Positions 1-12,480 are shown, numbered from the stretch's first letter. The stretch: 64,000 bases of DNA from Schistocerca nitens (GCF_023898315.1 NC_064619.1:348822650-348886649); one strand, 5' to 3'. A program made the numbers and translations. Notes: generated by a model from the letters alone, not told the origin.

Positions 1-600
1 GCTTGTCGGCCCTGCCTCATCATCGAGAAGGCGGCTTGGCGGTCATCGTGCGCGTACTGCGGAGGAACGTGTTTTACGTCGTGTCAACGGATAGACACGC
101 GCTCCTCTGCGTCGCATCGAGGTCGACGTAGACTCGTGCGGATGTCGGGCACGAGACCCGCTTATCGCCTCTTTGCATCGTCTCAGCTGGTGCGTCAATG
201 GTAGGACACGTGTCCCTCTGGGCAGTGGGCGTTACCTCACCGCAGCGGCCGTCTGGACTAGCGGCGGTCAGTGATCGGCGACCTCGCCTGGCGTGCGTCA
301 TACTTTCTCTTTCGCTTGTCAGATGACTAGCTCGTGGAGGAGAACGCTGCCCATCAGATGGCCCTGCCATGGTGACACGCCTGCGGTGGGCCCCGGTGTG
401 AGCCTGGGGCTGAGGGAAGACCAGCATCCCTTCGCCTCTGGTAGGAAAACAGCTGTGACCGTTCGCCACACCACTACCTCAACGTTGGCAGCAAGGTTCT
501 GCAACGCCTGCCGGTGGACCAAGCCCCATACTTTCTGACGCGGAGGCCCACTAGGCAGCCTTGCGCCCACTTAAGACCTGCGCTCACAGAGATCGTCACT
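1..600. other. GC-rich unassigned segment
   Basis: The first 600 bases are clearly richer in G+C and CpG than the AT-rich DNA that follows, with a fairly sharp edge near 590-600. Overlapping open frames exist on both strands (a 131-codon one at 74-469 on the minus strand is the longest), but none shows a domain I recognise. High GC by itself gives long open frames, so no gene is called. It could be the edge of a transposable element or of a CpG-rich exon lying outside the window. Confidence 0.3.
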
Positions 601-1890
601 AAATATGTGTACAGATTACCACAAAATTTTCTTATTCCTGAACAATACATGGAATATTGAACAAAATTAACTTGACAAGAAGGGCCTTCTTAACAATACT
701 AATAAAAAACAACGAGAAAAATTACTTAAGCAATATTCAAACAAAAATAGCCTTTATATAAAGTATAGGTCGAGCGCTACATATGCTGTCAATCATTCAG
801 GGTAGATTTGTACAACATTTGGTCAGGATTTGGATAGGATTTGGGGCCGCTGCTTACTACAGACACAAAACTCTACCTACTCCTAACTACGCTCTCACAG
901 ACAATCTACAGAGCTCATACTAGTCACCATCATCATATAGCCCGACTACAATTCCCACATATGAACAAAATATTCCTTTCAACACCAATACCCACATCGT
1001 TGTTCACTGACTGCTCCTCCAAGGTTTACTGCACACGTTGGAAAATCTGTGAAAAATTTCCAAGACTTCTTTTCTTTGGACAGAGAAGGTTCATTCAAAT
1101 CACACCTGGAATGGTAAATGTTTCAACATCTATTCATCAGACTAAAGCAAAAGGTCAGTGGGCATAAAAATGGAAATCAAAATTATTCTATCCAATAAGT
1201 GAACACACAAACACTTCGACCTCGAAGTACAAAAGACTGTCGAAAGAAATCCATTGTCCAGGACCATGAGTACCCAACTTCCTGGTGTCATAAGATACTC
1301 ATAATGATTGCACGATTACTCACCACGTGTCCCCAGGGATCCTCACCTACCATCATGTTATTTCAGCTTAGAGGTAGTCGCATAATTCTCTATTAAATAT
1401 CAGGTTACTTGAGTTTACAAGTTGTTTCCATATACGTTTTCAGGGTTTTACATTCTGGTACCCTCAACCGTACCTAGTAGTATGTGGTGGCAAGTTACAC
1501 TTTCCAAACATCTTATAAGGTGGCAACTATGAAAATCAAACACTATTAATCTCCCTTCATACACAAATCCTTCACCTACAAGTCACTAAGTAGCTTCATC
1601 AACATCGCAGTACAATTGCGAAATCTCACTGATTCATCCTCACCTAAGGGGAATAAGCACACTACAACTGTAATTTATCAGCAGGATTTACCTTAGGACT
1701 ATTGACTCGCCACGCCAACACACCGGATACCATTTTAGTCACAAAAAAAACGCCCTCTTACTGTAGTCGGAAACGCTTCATCTGAGCCTCATAATCACAT
1801 TCAGACGTTATAAGGCTGCACAACACTATTCTTTTCTGCTGAGAAGAAGAAATAACTACACACATACTGGGGAACCCTTTACAATTCATA
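601..1890. other. AT-rich unassigned DNA left of the gypsy relic
   Basis: No coding signal was recognised on either strand. Because the gypsy relic to the right is on the minus strand, this is where its 3' untranslated region, a possible env gene and its 3' LTR should lie. I saw no env-like open frame and no match to the DNA at 7.2-8.6 kb, where the 5' LTR would be. Confidence 0.3.
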
Positions 1891-1988
1891 GAAAATATAC
1901 ACTTTAATTTTAATCACACCAGAGTGAATCAAAACATTGGAAAATATACACTGTAATTTTACTCACGAAAGAATGAATGCAAGGAAAA
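1891..1988. repeat. 49-bp tandem duplication
   Basis: Two adjacent units, 1891-1939 and 1940-1988, each begin GAAAATATACACT and share TAATTTTA.TCAC and a GAATGAAT-type motif. They lie just downstream of the integrase stop of the gypsy relic (minus-strand sense), so they may be part of its 3' untranslated region. Confidence 0.6.
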
Positions 1989-2028
1989 CATGTCATTCCG
2001 ACCTCCGAGGGGAAAAATCTTCAGCTTC

Positions 2029-3317
2029 TTATTCAATATAAGGTTTTACATTGGAGATGTGGTGCAGGCCCTTCGACTTGCGAGAGCGAAGGGTTTCTAC
2101 TTCAAGCGCATTCGGATGTGGAATCCGCTTGATTCTGTACGGCCCGTTGAATAAGAGAAAGAACTTCTTTGACACCCAGCACATTTATTAGAGAGCTTGT
2201 GTGAACGTACAACTACTTTCTGGCCTACGTGAAAAGTTATATTCCGCATCGTCTATTTGTAGGCTCTTTTCCGAGGCTCGGGGGCACTTTTTATATTTGT
2301 ACATTGCAGGGCTGCGTAACCTGGGTTCTACTGGCCAGAGAACACCCCTTTTATTTTATTTGGAGGCTTCTTGTTTTTCAGGACCAGAATTGGTGAGAAC
2401 ATCGTCTAGACATTTGGCAACTCATTTAATATGTTCTGAAAACCGTATAGTTTCGTGTCCCACGTCTAGTGGTCACGGTGGCAGTATAACCGACACAATT
2501 TTCCAATCTCCTTCATCCACCTTGCACAGGGATTTGCTGAAGGGCAGAAAAGGGAGATAAAGATCCGTTTTACTCGCTTTCTCCGGAGGATATAATCCTA
2601 GTGACGTGACCTGAATTGTGGCCCATTGTCGGAAATCACACGCTTCACAGTGCCAACCTCCCATAAGAAGTGATTTGCGAATGCGGCAGCTACTGCCTTC
2701 CCGGTGGTCGTACGCAGTGGGGTGAGGCAGACGAATTTTGACGTCAGCTCTACTGCCACAAAAATGTACGCAAATCCGATCCTAAAACACACTAGTGGAC
2801 CGAATAGATCTACTGCTGCGAGATCCCTGACTTTACTCGGAACGATCGGGTGTACTGGTGCGGCAAACGACACAGTGGGCGGCTTGCCTTACTGACAGGG
2901 CCTGCATACCCTAATTACTTTACGTATACGCCGAAGCATATTATTAAAGTAACAGGTTTCCCGCAGCTTCTCCAAGCATTTCCTTGCTCCAAAGTGACCA
3001 TAGCTCAGATGCACGTACCACACGAACTTGTTCACCAGTTCCTTCGGAATCGCTAACAACCACCTTGAGTCACCCAGAGCTCGCCTCTTAAATAGGATGC
3101 CATTCAGGATAATATAATACTGTCTGATGGCCGCGTGGGATTTATCATGCAATGTCTCTTTGATGTCACGCAAGACTTCGTCCTTGTCTTTCTCCGCCCC
3201 GATATTGCCTAGTGACACAGTGACATAATTCTCGAATGCCACATTTTGCAGGTGTAAAACACTGAAATTGGTTTCATCAATAGCGTTATCCTCAACATGG
3301 GTGAGCCCAATAGGCAT
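2029..3317 (-). pseudogene. gypsy integrase, broken
   Basis: The integrase inserts retrotransposon cDNA into the genome. Reading on the minus strand from 3317, the N-terminal zinc-binding part shows HLSYGHF and a closing CRPCQ (HHCC type). The catalytic core at 2873-2598 has AVDLFGPL near its start and ISDNGPQF near its end, the first two acidic residues of the DDE triad. A frame change separates zinc finger and core, and the region 2600-2200 is full of stops. The C-terminus is recognisable again at about 2150-2029 as a GPY-containing stretch (FNGPYRIKRIPHPN) ending in KPYIE-stop, typical of Ty3/gypsy integrases. The third catalytic glutamate was not located. Not functional. Confidence 0.8.
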
Positions 3318-3382
3318 CCGAGTAGAACATCAGCAATGATGTTCTTGTGCCCCAGAATGTATTCTATCGTGAAGTGGTATTC

Positions 3383-3830
3383 CTAGAGGAACACTGTCCA
3401 CCGTCCGAGCCTACTGTGATTGATCTTGGCACTCACTAGGAATTGTAGTGCTCGTTGGTCGCTGTACTCCCTAGTCGTGCGCCGGAACAAGTAGTAGCGG
3501 AACTTCTTGAACGCCCAGACAATCGCCAGGACTTCAAGCTTCGTGACAGAGTGGTTCCGTTCACTCCGCAAGAGCACACGGCTGGCGAATGAGATAGTTT
3601 TCTAGGTGGACGGATCCTTTCCAACAGTCATCTGGAACAACACCGCTCCCAGCCCCATCAGTGAACTATCTGTCATCAGGCACAACTCCTGATTCAAATC
3701 CGGATGCGCGAGCAATGGTGCATTAACCAATGCATTCTTTAAGTCGTCAAATTCGCTCTGTGCTTGCTCGTCCCACATTCAAACAACGTTCTTATGCGTC
3801 AGTGCACACAAACAAGGGGTGGACAAACAT
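3383..3830 (-). pseudogene. gypsy RNase H domain, broken
   Basis: RNase H removes the RNA strand of the RNA/DNA hybrid. On the minus strand the stretch 3830-3650 reads as the domain start (a FDDLK...LLAHPDL-type linker, then DSSLMGLGAVLFQ) and 3577-3383 gives ERNHSVTKLEVLAIVWAFKKF followed by a SDQRALQFL motif, matching the second half of the Ty3/gypsy RNase H. A stop near 3603 separates the parts. It continues downstream into the integrase zinc finger in the expected order. Family identification is by motif; activity is excluded by the stops. Confidence 0.75.
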
Positions 3831-4644
3831 TGAGATTTTTAAATCTCTTGTATAAACTGCAAAGATCCAAATAACCTTTGAGCTGACGCTTTGATGTCGA
3901 AGTCACGCACTCCGCAGTCGCTGAAATTTTTTCAGGATCCCGATGAATCCCATCCGCTGACACAATATGACCCAGACAGTTTATGCTTTCGCACGCGAAC
4001 TGGGATTTGTCTATGTTCACGGTCACCACCGCTTTCTCGAATACTTCGAGCAATCGATTTAGAACCCAGCTGTGTCCCTCACATGAGAATGTCGTCCACA
4101 TACACAGTTACGCGCGCTTTTAGGTCGTCAGGTAGTATTCTATGCAGGCGGATGAAGAAACATTCAACTCGAAAGGGAGGCATTTAAACTGGGAGCAACT
4201 CCCATAGCAGAGGAACGATTTGTATTGCCTGCTTGACGAAAGAGCATAATTTGCCAATAGCTGAATCGCAGGTCCATGGATGACAAAACTTTCACGCTGT
4301 GAAACCTTTGTCAGCTCTTCTGTTCCTTCTGGCCTATCAGTCTCGGACATGATGATGGTATTTATTTGCCACGAGTCCAACACCAAACGCACGGACTTGT
4401 CCCGCTTTGGCACAACGAGTAATGGTGAGCTATAGGATTTCCTAGCTTGTTCCATTATACCCTGCTCCGGCATCCTACTTATTTCGGCTTCCACACTGCT
4501 GTTGTGCACCAGTGGGATGGGGCAGGGCTTAACAAAGAACGGAAGGTGCTCCCACACCGTAAAGCGGTACAGAAATGCATCAATTGCCCACGGCGAATCC
4601 GAAAATACTCGGGCACTTCTTCTCAGAATGCGACGCAGTTCCAC
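3799..4644 (-). pseudogene. gypsy reverse transcriptase, frameshifted
   Basis: This is the polymerase domain that copies the element's RNA to DNA. From 4644 downward the fingers region shows SSPLLVVPKRDKSVRLVLD. The catalytic box reads VTVYVDDILM, with YVDD encoded at 4091-4102. The thumb follows as LGHIVSADGIHRDPEKI near 3970. The three pieces lie in different frames: one shift occurs near 4125 just before YVDD, and the YVDD frame hits TGA right after ILM, so the thumb needs another frame. The middle section (about 4420-4230) is poorly conserved. The copy cannot make a working enzyme. Confidence 0.85.
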
Positions 4645-4653
4645 ACGATTTGC

Positions 4654-5349
4654 TTACGTGGCTCCCTCACCAGCAATACTCCTTTCCACAGCGCTCGTGA
4701 AAACATCGTTCCTATCATACTCATTAAGTTGTGAACCCAGGTCACTAATCAGATTGACCAAAACCTCCTGCCTAGGTTGCGACTCAGTCATAACGTGAAA
4801 TTTCAGACAGCTCACCTCAGACTCCTTGCGCAAAACACATTCCTCGAAAATTAGGCTGACAGGGTTGTTCTCGGCAATGATAGTAGTTACACCGCCAGCC
4901 ACGTCGTTTACAGTGCGGTGGACATTCATAAAGTCAGTCCCCAGCATCATCTCCACGCTCATTAGCGGAATTACAAAAAAATTTAATTCAAACTCATGAC
5001 CTTGACAGACGAAGTTTACTCGAATATGTACTTTAATTTTGACACTTTTTCTATATATCGCGCTCCTGACTGTCGTTCCTCTCACCTGGAAAGTTGGCCA
5101 ACTCCCCGTTTCCTCAGTCTTCCGAAACGCCGCCTCACTAAGAAGCTAAAAGGGGCTGCCTGTGTCGAGTACACATGTAAGACTGACTCCCCGAATGTAA
5201 AAAGACACGACTGGGTTTATCACGGGCACACCAATACTGTGGTGCTCCCTCAACAAATCTTCCCTAATATCGTCTTCCTCTATCAAATACACATCAATAT
5301 CATTAATAGCACTGGTCCTCATTAAGTTGACGCCAACCGAGTCAGCCAA
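4654..5349 (-). pseudogene. gypsy aspartic protease region, broken
   Basis: The protease cleaves the gag-pol polyprotein. On the minus strand 5349-5146 ends in CVLDTGSPF, the catalytic DTGS motif at 5155-5166, followed at once by a stop. The next frame (5085-4654) carries a hydrophobic stretch ending in MLGTDFM, which fits the second part of a retropepsin fold, and then a long linker towards the RT. The stop after the active-site motif and the frame change show decay. Confidence 0.75.
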
Positions 5350-5695
5350 CAGTCATTGATCCCATTGGTTAGGGGCATTTGGCGGATTGTGCCGCGTGTT
5401 TGCGGAACGAATTTCAACACCCACTGGCGGACCACCCGTACTGTTTACAGCACCCCTGTTGTAGCCTGTTTGATAATTATTCTGTGGTCGGTCACGACTA
5501 CCGCTCCTAGGTCTGATATAATTGCGTGTAAATCTCTGCTCATTACCATATCTTCTAAACTCCCCGGGTTGTCTTTGATTTCCTCACGGCGAATGATGAC
5601 CATTGGCATCGTTTGTTCTGTCTCCGTTCCGTGAGGAGTCGCGATGCTGTCAACGCTCGCACTGTGTAACTCTCAGGTGACCGGTTACGTCTGGA

Positions 5696-6070
5696 TTACC
5701 ACCTGTCTCTACGGCTGAGGCTTCGATCGCGCGGCCGCTGCTCGTAGGGCTTCTGCGTGGTGCCATTCACATCACACTCAGTCTCTAAAAGGAGATTGCG
5801 AAACCCCTCTACGTCATCCTTACATCGTCCTGCAAGGATAACGTGCCACAACTGCATTGGAAACTTTCCCAGGCAAATACGAATAATTTCCACAGGTCCA
5901 TAAGGATCGTCAAAATGTTCATTCGCCTGCAGCATGTGCTCGAACATCTGCACATGGGGCGAGAATTTCGACCGGTTTAACTCTGGTGACATAATGAGTC
6001 TGTGTTTTATGCGACTCTGCGCTGCCACTGACCAATAGATCGACAGCGACTGTATAGCAATTGCATGCAA
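5696..6070 (-). pseudogene. gypsy gag-like fragment
   Basis: A 124-codon minus-strand frame lies just upstream (in element sense) of the protease, where gag is expected. It has a helix-rich composition with FPMQLWHVILAGR in the middle and a basic arginine-rich tail (RPRDRSLSRRDRW). No CCHC zinc knuckle was found. Assignment rests on position and composition; the sequence itself was not matched to a named gag family. Confidence 0.5.
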
Positions 6071-6401
6071 TTGATCTCATCCGCGCCTCTGGCTCACCTT
6101 CGAGGTAGCCGCACATATTTTTTTGTGCCCCCTGGGCCACGAAGGAGGAAGGGAGAACTCCAACTGCTGTAACCAGGCGCGCAGGTGAATCCCCGTAGCC
6201 GAGTTACGGAAGACTTCAAACTTCCTCACACTCAGAAAATGTTTAAAGTCAAATTCGTGAGGTTTCCTCGGCGAACGTTCTTGAGGAGTACCGCGCCGTT
6301 CCCACCTGGTATTAGATCAGTGATGGTGACGATGATCCAATTCACCATCGTTCCCGGAATCATCGTCGGAATAATGGCCCTTTTGTTCATTTCTTTCAAT
6401 T

Positions 6402-7225
6402 TCATAGGCCGTTAACCCTTTTTAAATGAAATTCTAAATGAGCCATGCGTTCACATAGTCCCTCGGTAACCCCTCTTTGTTGAATATTCATTTCACAACG
6501 TCCTCGCGGACATTTAGTCATCGACCGTATTTCGTCCCCATCCGCTGATGACGAGGTAATCGTTTCCCTATTATTGTCAGACTTATGCGCTACTGCGTCT
6601 GAGATCGTCGATATTTCTTCTCGCATCTCTCGGTTTGTCGTGTCTTCTTGTGTTTGCATACGCCCTTGCACTAGCTAGAGGGCTATTATCGCCTGGATGA
6701 GTGTTTCTACCTGCGCACTAAGGTGTACCGGGTACTTAGCCGCAGCGTCCTCTGTTCGGGACTCGGTTCACTCCGGTATTGTTCTGCTAGCATACGTAGA
6801 TTCCCAGCGAACCTTCCTTCTTGGCCCATCACCAGCTTACTAATGACTAGCTGCCCTCTTCTAAAGGGGAGAGGCGTTGATCAATGACCGACAGTTTCTC
6901 CCCAACACCCTGTACTATTTCACTCCTCAGTATTTTATTTGCTTCCTCGATATCCCTCCTATTTTATTCTGCTTGTCTGTTTTCGCTTCCTCGATCTGTC
7001 TCCTATTGCTGTCTAATAGCTGTCGTAGCACGGTCTGTAATGAATTTTAATCTGTCGACTGATTCAAAACGACTACAGCGGTCTCAGGATGGACAACACT
7101 TGTACTTGCGTTTTCCGCCTTTCGTTCCTGGTCGGATTCGACGTTTGATCTCGTCCTTCTTCAGCGTTATTGTCTGGTTAGTTTTTTCAGTTGCCGCTCC
7201 CTGAACAGATACGAGTCTCCATCAT
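6402..7225 (-). pseudogene. gypsy gag N-terminal remnant
   Basis: The minus-strand frame 6671-6402 (89 codons) is rich in charged residues and glutamine (MQTQEDTTNREMREEIS) and looks helical. Between 7225 and 6880 further minus-strand pieces in alternating frames read as charged, coiled-coil-like segments (RRQIEEAKTDKQ) after a possible start MMETRICSG at 7225. This is the expected place for the gag N-terminus. Several frame changes are needed to connect the pieces, so the call is tentative. Confidence 0.4.
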
Positions 7226-7229
7226 AAGG

Positions 7230-10200
7230 ACAGTTACTCCGTGCTCCAAAACACAACAAAAATAATGCCAAAGTCTCCTAATGGAGTTACAGTCCCCACA
7301 AAGTACCCAATATTTACTATATTACACTGATACACGCCACAAGACAAGAATCAATCCACACTTGTAACACAATGGCATAGTAAATCACAATGTCTGTACA
7401 GCAAAACACAAACAATATAAAACATAGAATAAAATGCACACATATATCCTAAATTCACGTAAATTCCGTGTAGTAGAAAGACAATATACCAACTAGCACA
7501 TCCAACTGAAAAATATCTAATCCTCACTGCGCATCAGAATATCTCTGGTTTACGGCAATTCATGAGCAGGGTAAGCCATGTGTAACTAACCTAGTTCTAC
7601 GGGTTATTACGTTATTATTGGGTCACCACCGACTCCATGTAACTCACTTGGTTTCCTAGTACTACTGGACTAAAACATAGGCAAATGGTCGCTGGTGGCA
7701 GTCGTCTTGCGGCACCTGTGAGTAAATCGTATAAGAGAGCTGTGTACTTGTTGCGTTCTGTGTAAGTGGCATGAAGCGCCTTTGACTCAACAAAACGTAG
7801 CGCTCGGAACTTTGTCCGAATATTTAAATGAACCAGATGCAGATGGAAAACTTATTGATTGTGAAATTAACGTGAGAAGGTTAGGGTCGCCACCCACTCT
7901 AACCATACAACTAATCTAACGTTTGACTGAGTCGGAAAATAAAATAATTTGATCACAGACAAAAAAATCCATAAAAGCGCGTACGTTGTGATATCGCTCA
8001 TGGGGGATGCGATGCAATTAACAGTATTGTCCGTGTATTGTTCACGAGAAAGAAACATTTAAAATAAAATAGAAAGTGCATGAACACTGTGCATAAGATC
8101 AGCTCCCAGCGACACACCTGAAAGTATGACTCAATGTAAAGCATTTCTTTAAAATAAAAGAGGAAACTAATCACTGGACCTGTGCGTAAGGAAACGCGTT
8201 GGATGTGCTAACGGTAAAGCTACGAGGTGAGTGGCTTAGGTGCAAAAACGTAACAAGAGAAAGTTGTTGATAAAATCATTTATTCCTAAGACATGGATGT
8301 GAGGCATGTACACAATTCCTGATAACATTAATTCCTAAAACACTGAAGAAAAGCAGCGATACATTCACCGGTATAATCTACACCTAAAGTCATTGGTGTG
8401 AATCATTGATACAACTGCGGTTGCCTGATAACTGATTGCAATCGCTCGTGAGACGGTACACGTTTTCACTTACACCCGTGTGCCCACTAGGTATCGTGGC
8501 CAAGTTGCAACAATATCACATAACGCAATCATGAACAGTTAACATTCCTTAAAACATATGAGATCTGACAGTTAATGATGACGGTAGTCCAACAAACCCT
8601 AATGTTCAACCTCGTGGTTGGCTCTCCACGGACGAAAGATACATAAAGCAAGGAAAATTTACGAGAAGGCAAAGGTATTGATATTTAGAAAAATAAAAGC
8701 GTATACAGGCACAGCTGAAGGCAAACAGACATTCATACAGAAACGAGGGCTCACTGCTTATAGATGCGACACCTTTGTGTGGCGCTCTTCCGGCGGATCC
8801 AAGTCTGCTGTAGCAATTTACTAAAAAGAAGATCTCCCAAAGTTTTCATTCCTAGCAGCGACAAGGTGAAGCAATCTTTCAGAGTTGAAAACCGAAACTA
8901 AAAGCCAACAGCTCTCCTCTCCCCAAGTAACCACGCGCCACGCGGTCATTCTAACTCACCCTTCTTTGACTGGAGCACAACTGTGGACGCTTCCCGTACC
9001 GGCGGCAAACTGACTCGCTTTTTCTCCTCCAGCCTCTTCCACGCTCCGCATGGTCCGTAAAACTTAAAGATACCATTTCCACCACCAACCTAGCGCAGGT
9101 AGATTTCCTAAAAGTAGCGCAAACCTCTTTGGACCACTATGAGATTGGGCTATTCTGTACAGCTGCTGCTGAAACTGTATAACTATCGCAAACTTGCTGC
9201 AGCAGATAACCCCACCGTAGCAACGTGACACACAACCGCATTCGTTCAATCAGTTATGAAAATAGAGAAACAAGAAAAAGAAAGGGAAATGCTAGTGACA
9301 GTGTGATACTGGGCTAATGAAAGGTTGCTACATGACCATTTCACCTGCGTCACAACCCAGTGGCCATCGTAACACAGTGACTTGTACTTTGGATTACGAT
9401 TGCACTATGAATATACACACATTATATGCAGTAAGAAATAATTTCTCTTTCTTATTTATATTTACGGTACACCGATTCAAGATTCTTTAACAAAATGGTA
9501 AAAATTTTAAAGATTTCTCTTTGGAAGGTCGGTGTAAACTGACTAAAGCGTTCATCGTACTGAGTCAGTAGAACAGGTAATACTGACCGACATTGACTTC
9601 ATCCGATAAACTAAAACAAAGTCTCTGTCACAGAAAGACGTCATTTTTTGCATCCAGTAGGGTGCTACTGCCATTACAAATTTTGGTCCTCTCTAAGGTT
9701 GTAAGTAGAATAATTTATACAGAGGATTCATTTACGGCGTTGTGTCATCGTGCGCATTTGAAACCCAATATCCCACTCGCGGAGACAGACGTCAAAACGC
9801 AACTAATGACAGATTGCTGGTCTGGTTAATCGCTTGATAAAATGATTCATCCGCCTGTTTACAGACCACGTACAACGTTCTCTCCCCCTGCGTGGAAGCA
9901 ATACCGTAAAAGCCAGGGCCATTCGTTAATGTGCAGTGCACCACCCGATGTATGAATGCTGATACAAAAATAAATAACAAAATACATACCAATATTTCAT
10001 TCATTTGCCCACATCTCAATGAAATATGACGTGAGATGATCCTGTAATAAACTTAATAACAGAAACTTCATGGCTTCCCTTTATCCTATTCCATAACTCC
10101 CACAGAATTATTCCATATGTATTAAATAACAAAGTTTCTTATGTCAGTAAGTGTCTCTCTAGATTTATATTTGGAACAAAGAACTATATCGTCAGGCAGT

Positions 10201-10370
10201 AGGACACATTTTGACTCTGAGGCAACTGCTCAATGCCTCACCAAATTCTTTAAATAATTTTGATGTAATTCGTGTTGATTCGATAATCTTAATAATATTT
10301 ACTACTTCTTAACCTCAGTTCTATGTTGTATTATGTATATACTGTTAGCGTTAGTAAAACGGTTATTACC
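7230..10370. other. Unassigned DNA, no gene or known repeat seen
   Basis: About 3.1 kb of AT-rich sequence with only short open frames (longest 78 codons at 9593-9829). I recognise no TE domain, no TIR and no SINE. The 5' LTR of the gypsy relic should start at its left edge, but no paired repeat was found on the other side of the element. Confidence 0.3.
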
Positions 10371-10375
10371 ATTTT

Positions 10376-11290
10376 TCAATGACCACAACAACAGAAATTT
10401 ATCGAAAAAGTGAATAATTTGATAATTGATCTTATGTTCTCATCTACATTCATAACTTCTCTGTAAGCCATCTTAGGGGCGTGGCTGTGGGTAATTCTGG
10501 TACAACTAACTGATCCCGCCTTCCCTGTTCCACTCCAATTTGACTCGTGGGAAGAATGATTATCGGTAATCCTCTGTCTTAGATCTAATTTCTCATAATT
10601 TGTTATTGTGGTATTTTCATGAGATATATATTTGAGGGAAGAATATATTTCCGAGTCATTTTGGAAAGTTCTCTCTCTAAATTTCAATAGCAAACCTATG
10701 TGTCATGCAAAACGCCTCTTTTGAGACGTCTGCCAATGGAGGTAGTTGACTGTCTGTAACGTTCGCGAGCCGACTAAGCGATCTGTGACGAAATGCGCCA
10801 CTCTCCGTTGAATCTTCTCTATCTCTTCTATCAGTCCTACCTGGTAAGGACCCCAGTCAGATGAACAATACTCAAGAATCGATCGAACACTTGCGTTGTA
10901 TGCCCCTTCGTTTGAGGACGAGTTATGTTGCCTTAAGATTTTTAGTATAACTGAGTGTGGCGTCTGTTTTTCATACTATTTGCTTTATGTGGTGTTGTGA
11001 CTAAGGACGTTCTGGACAGTTATTTCTAAATTTTTATTGTAGATCCTGTTTAAAGCAATTCGCCATCTATAGTGAAGTTGTGTACTAGGGGACTTATTTT
11101 CCCTGTGTAATCACAATACGTTGTTTATGTTCAGAGTCAACTGCCGGAGCCTACAGCATTCCTCACTTTACTGGACTTCGATTTGCACAGCAATACTGCC
11201 GTCTGGCGTTGCTACTTTCTTATAGATAACCGCATCATCTGCAAACAGCCTTAAAGAAATATCTCACCATTTCCTTCTTTTGATGAAAAA
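10376..11290 (-). mobile_element. Jockey/CR1-like LINE 3' fragment, decayed
   Basis: On the minus strand the stretch begins near 11262 with LRLFADDAVIY, the RT catalytic box C of a non-LTR retrotransposon. It continues to a conserved post-RT segment EYCSSDWGPY followed by IEEIEKIQRRVAHFV (about 10880-10770). The same post-RT pattern (EYCCAVWEPY, IEKVQRRAARFV) occurs in the LINE at 42.9-44.2 kb, so the two belong to related families. The 105-codon frame 10693-10376 may be its C-terminal end; this is inference. Upstream it abuts an RTE-like LINE piece, so the RT 5' half is missing here. Confidence 0.65.
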
Positions 11291-11299
11291 TAAACAAAT

Positions 11300-12480
11300 T
11301 CACTATGCAAATTTCTTCAGAGATAAAAACTGTAGTTTTTCAGCAATACTAAAGATCTAGTTTATCTTCTAGTTTGTAGGTGTTAGAGTGGAAATTTTTG
11401 AACCACATATCGTTAATAACACACCTTTCGCTATAGCTTACTCCAATTGTTCTCAGAATTTCGAACATATTTCACTGTTTTACGATGTCGAACGCTTTTT
11501 CTGGGTCGACGAATTCAACGTTGTTTAATTTAACAGCAGAAGCGTGATAACTGCCTCTCTGGTGACTTTATCTTTCGTAAAGCCAAACTTAACTTAATCT
11601 AACTGCTCCCAAATTTTATTTTCCGTGTTTCTGTATGTCATTCCTGTCAGCATTTTAAATTATGAGATGAAAGCTGATTGTGCATAGTTTTCGAACTTAT
11701 CTGACCTGATATCTTCGCAATTGTGAGGCTGATATTTTTCCAAAAGTCAGATGGTTGATCGCCAGTCCTATAAATTCTAGACACCACCTTGAATAGATGT
11801 TTGGACGCTATTTCCACCAATGATTTTAGAAATTCCGATGAAACTTTTTCCATCCCTTCTGCATAAGTTGATCTGAAGTTTTTCAGAGCTTTTTAAATTC
11901 AGACTCTAATACTGCATCCCCCATGTCGTCTCTACCTACTCCACTTTCTTCTTCTGACACATCCTCAGACAAATCCTCTCACTCACAGAAGCCTTCAATA
12001 CTCTTTCAGCCTGTCTGCTCTCTCTTCTGCGTTTAAAAGGGTAGTTCCCATCGCTTTCTTAATGTTGTGACTCTTGCTTTTAATTTCATCGACTTTTTTT
12101 AATACTAAATCAGTCCTCCCTACGATCACTTCTTTTTCGATTTCATCACATCTTTCCTGCAGCCATTTCGCCTTCACTGCTCTGCGTTTGGTATTTAAGT
12201 CATTCCAAAGAGATTTATATTGCTGTGTTCCTGTCTTTCCTTCTTTCGTTTACAAGTTGCAGTATTTTTTCTGTTACCTAACATTTCTTAGCAATAACCT
12301 TCCTTCTACCTAAGTTTATCTGTCGAACATTTGTGATTGCCGTATTTAGAGATGCCCACTCTTCTTCAACTGAACTGCCTACTCTTGTATTCCTTATCGC
12401 ACTATCCACATCCTTAGCAAGAGGTTGCCCTTTACCTCTGTCCACTCTTCCGCAATCTTCGAGGATACCATTAGCACAAC
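11300..12480 (-). mobile_element. RTE-like LINE, decayed central part
   Basis: Read on the minus strand from 12480, pieces match, in order, the LINE at 34.3-37.2 kb: a VGSSVEEEW segment (about 12400; VGSSVGEKW in the other copy), a charged linker (12177-11995), an RT entry segment with RIYRTGDQPSDFW (about 11770), FGF.K (about 11590), and KAFD...MFEILRTIGVSYSER (about 11500-11430). Multiple stops and frame changes make it a dead copy. It is followed by a jockey-like 3' end, so this RTE-like copy has lost its own YADD box and 3' end. Confidence 0.7.

Larger units (their letters stand above)
2029..7225 (-). mobile_element. Ty3/gypsy LTR-retrotransposon relic, internal region
   Basis: Read on the minus strand, the segment carries the gypsy gene order: gag-like (7225-5696), aspartic protease (DTGS at 5155-5166), reverse transcriptase (YVDD at 4091-4102), RNase H, and integrase with an HHCC zinc finger, a DxxG core and a GPY-type C-terminus that stops at 2029. 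Every domain is broken by stops or frame changes, so the copy is dead. LTRs, primer-binding site and polypurine tract could not be identified: the flanks (about 600-2000 and 7230-8600) show no repeat of each other that I can see. No env gene was recognised, so a plain retrotransposon is favoured over an errantivirus. No SINE is inserted in it. Confidence 0.85.

Noticed and set aside
74-570. Three overlapping frames in the first 600 bp as a gene
   Set aside because: The GC-rich sequence keeps frames open on both strands; no domain, start context or splice evidence chooses one.
600-2000. An env gene for the gypsy relic
   Set aside because: No signal peptide, furin site or membrane segment in a minus-strand frame was found where env should be.
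9593-10019. Short frames at 9.6-10.0 kb as genes
   Set aside because: 78 and 75 codons, on opposite strands, no domain, expected by chance in this length.
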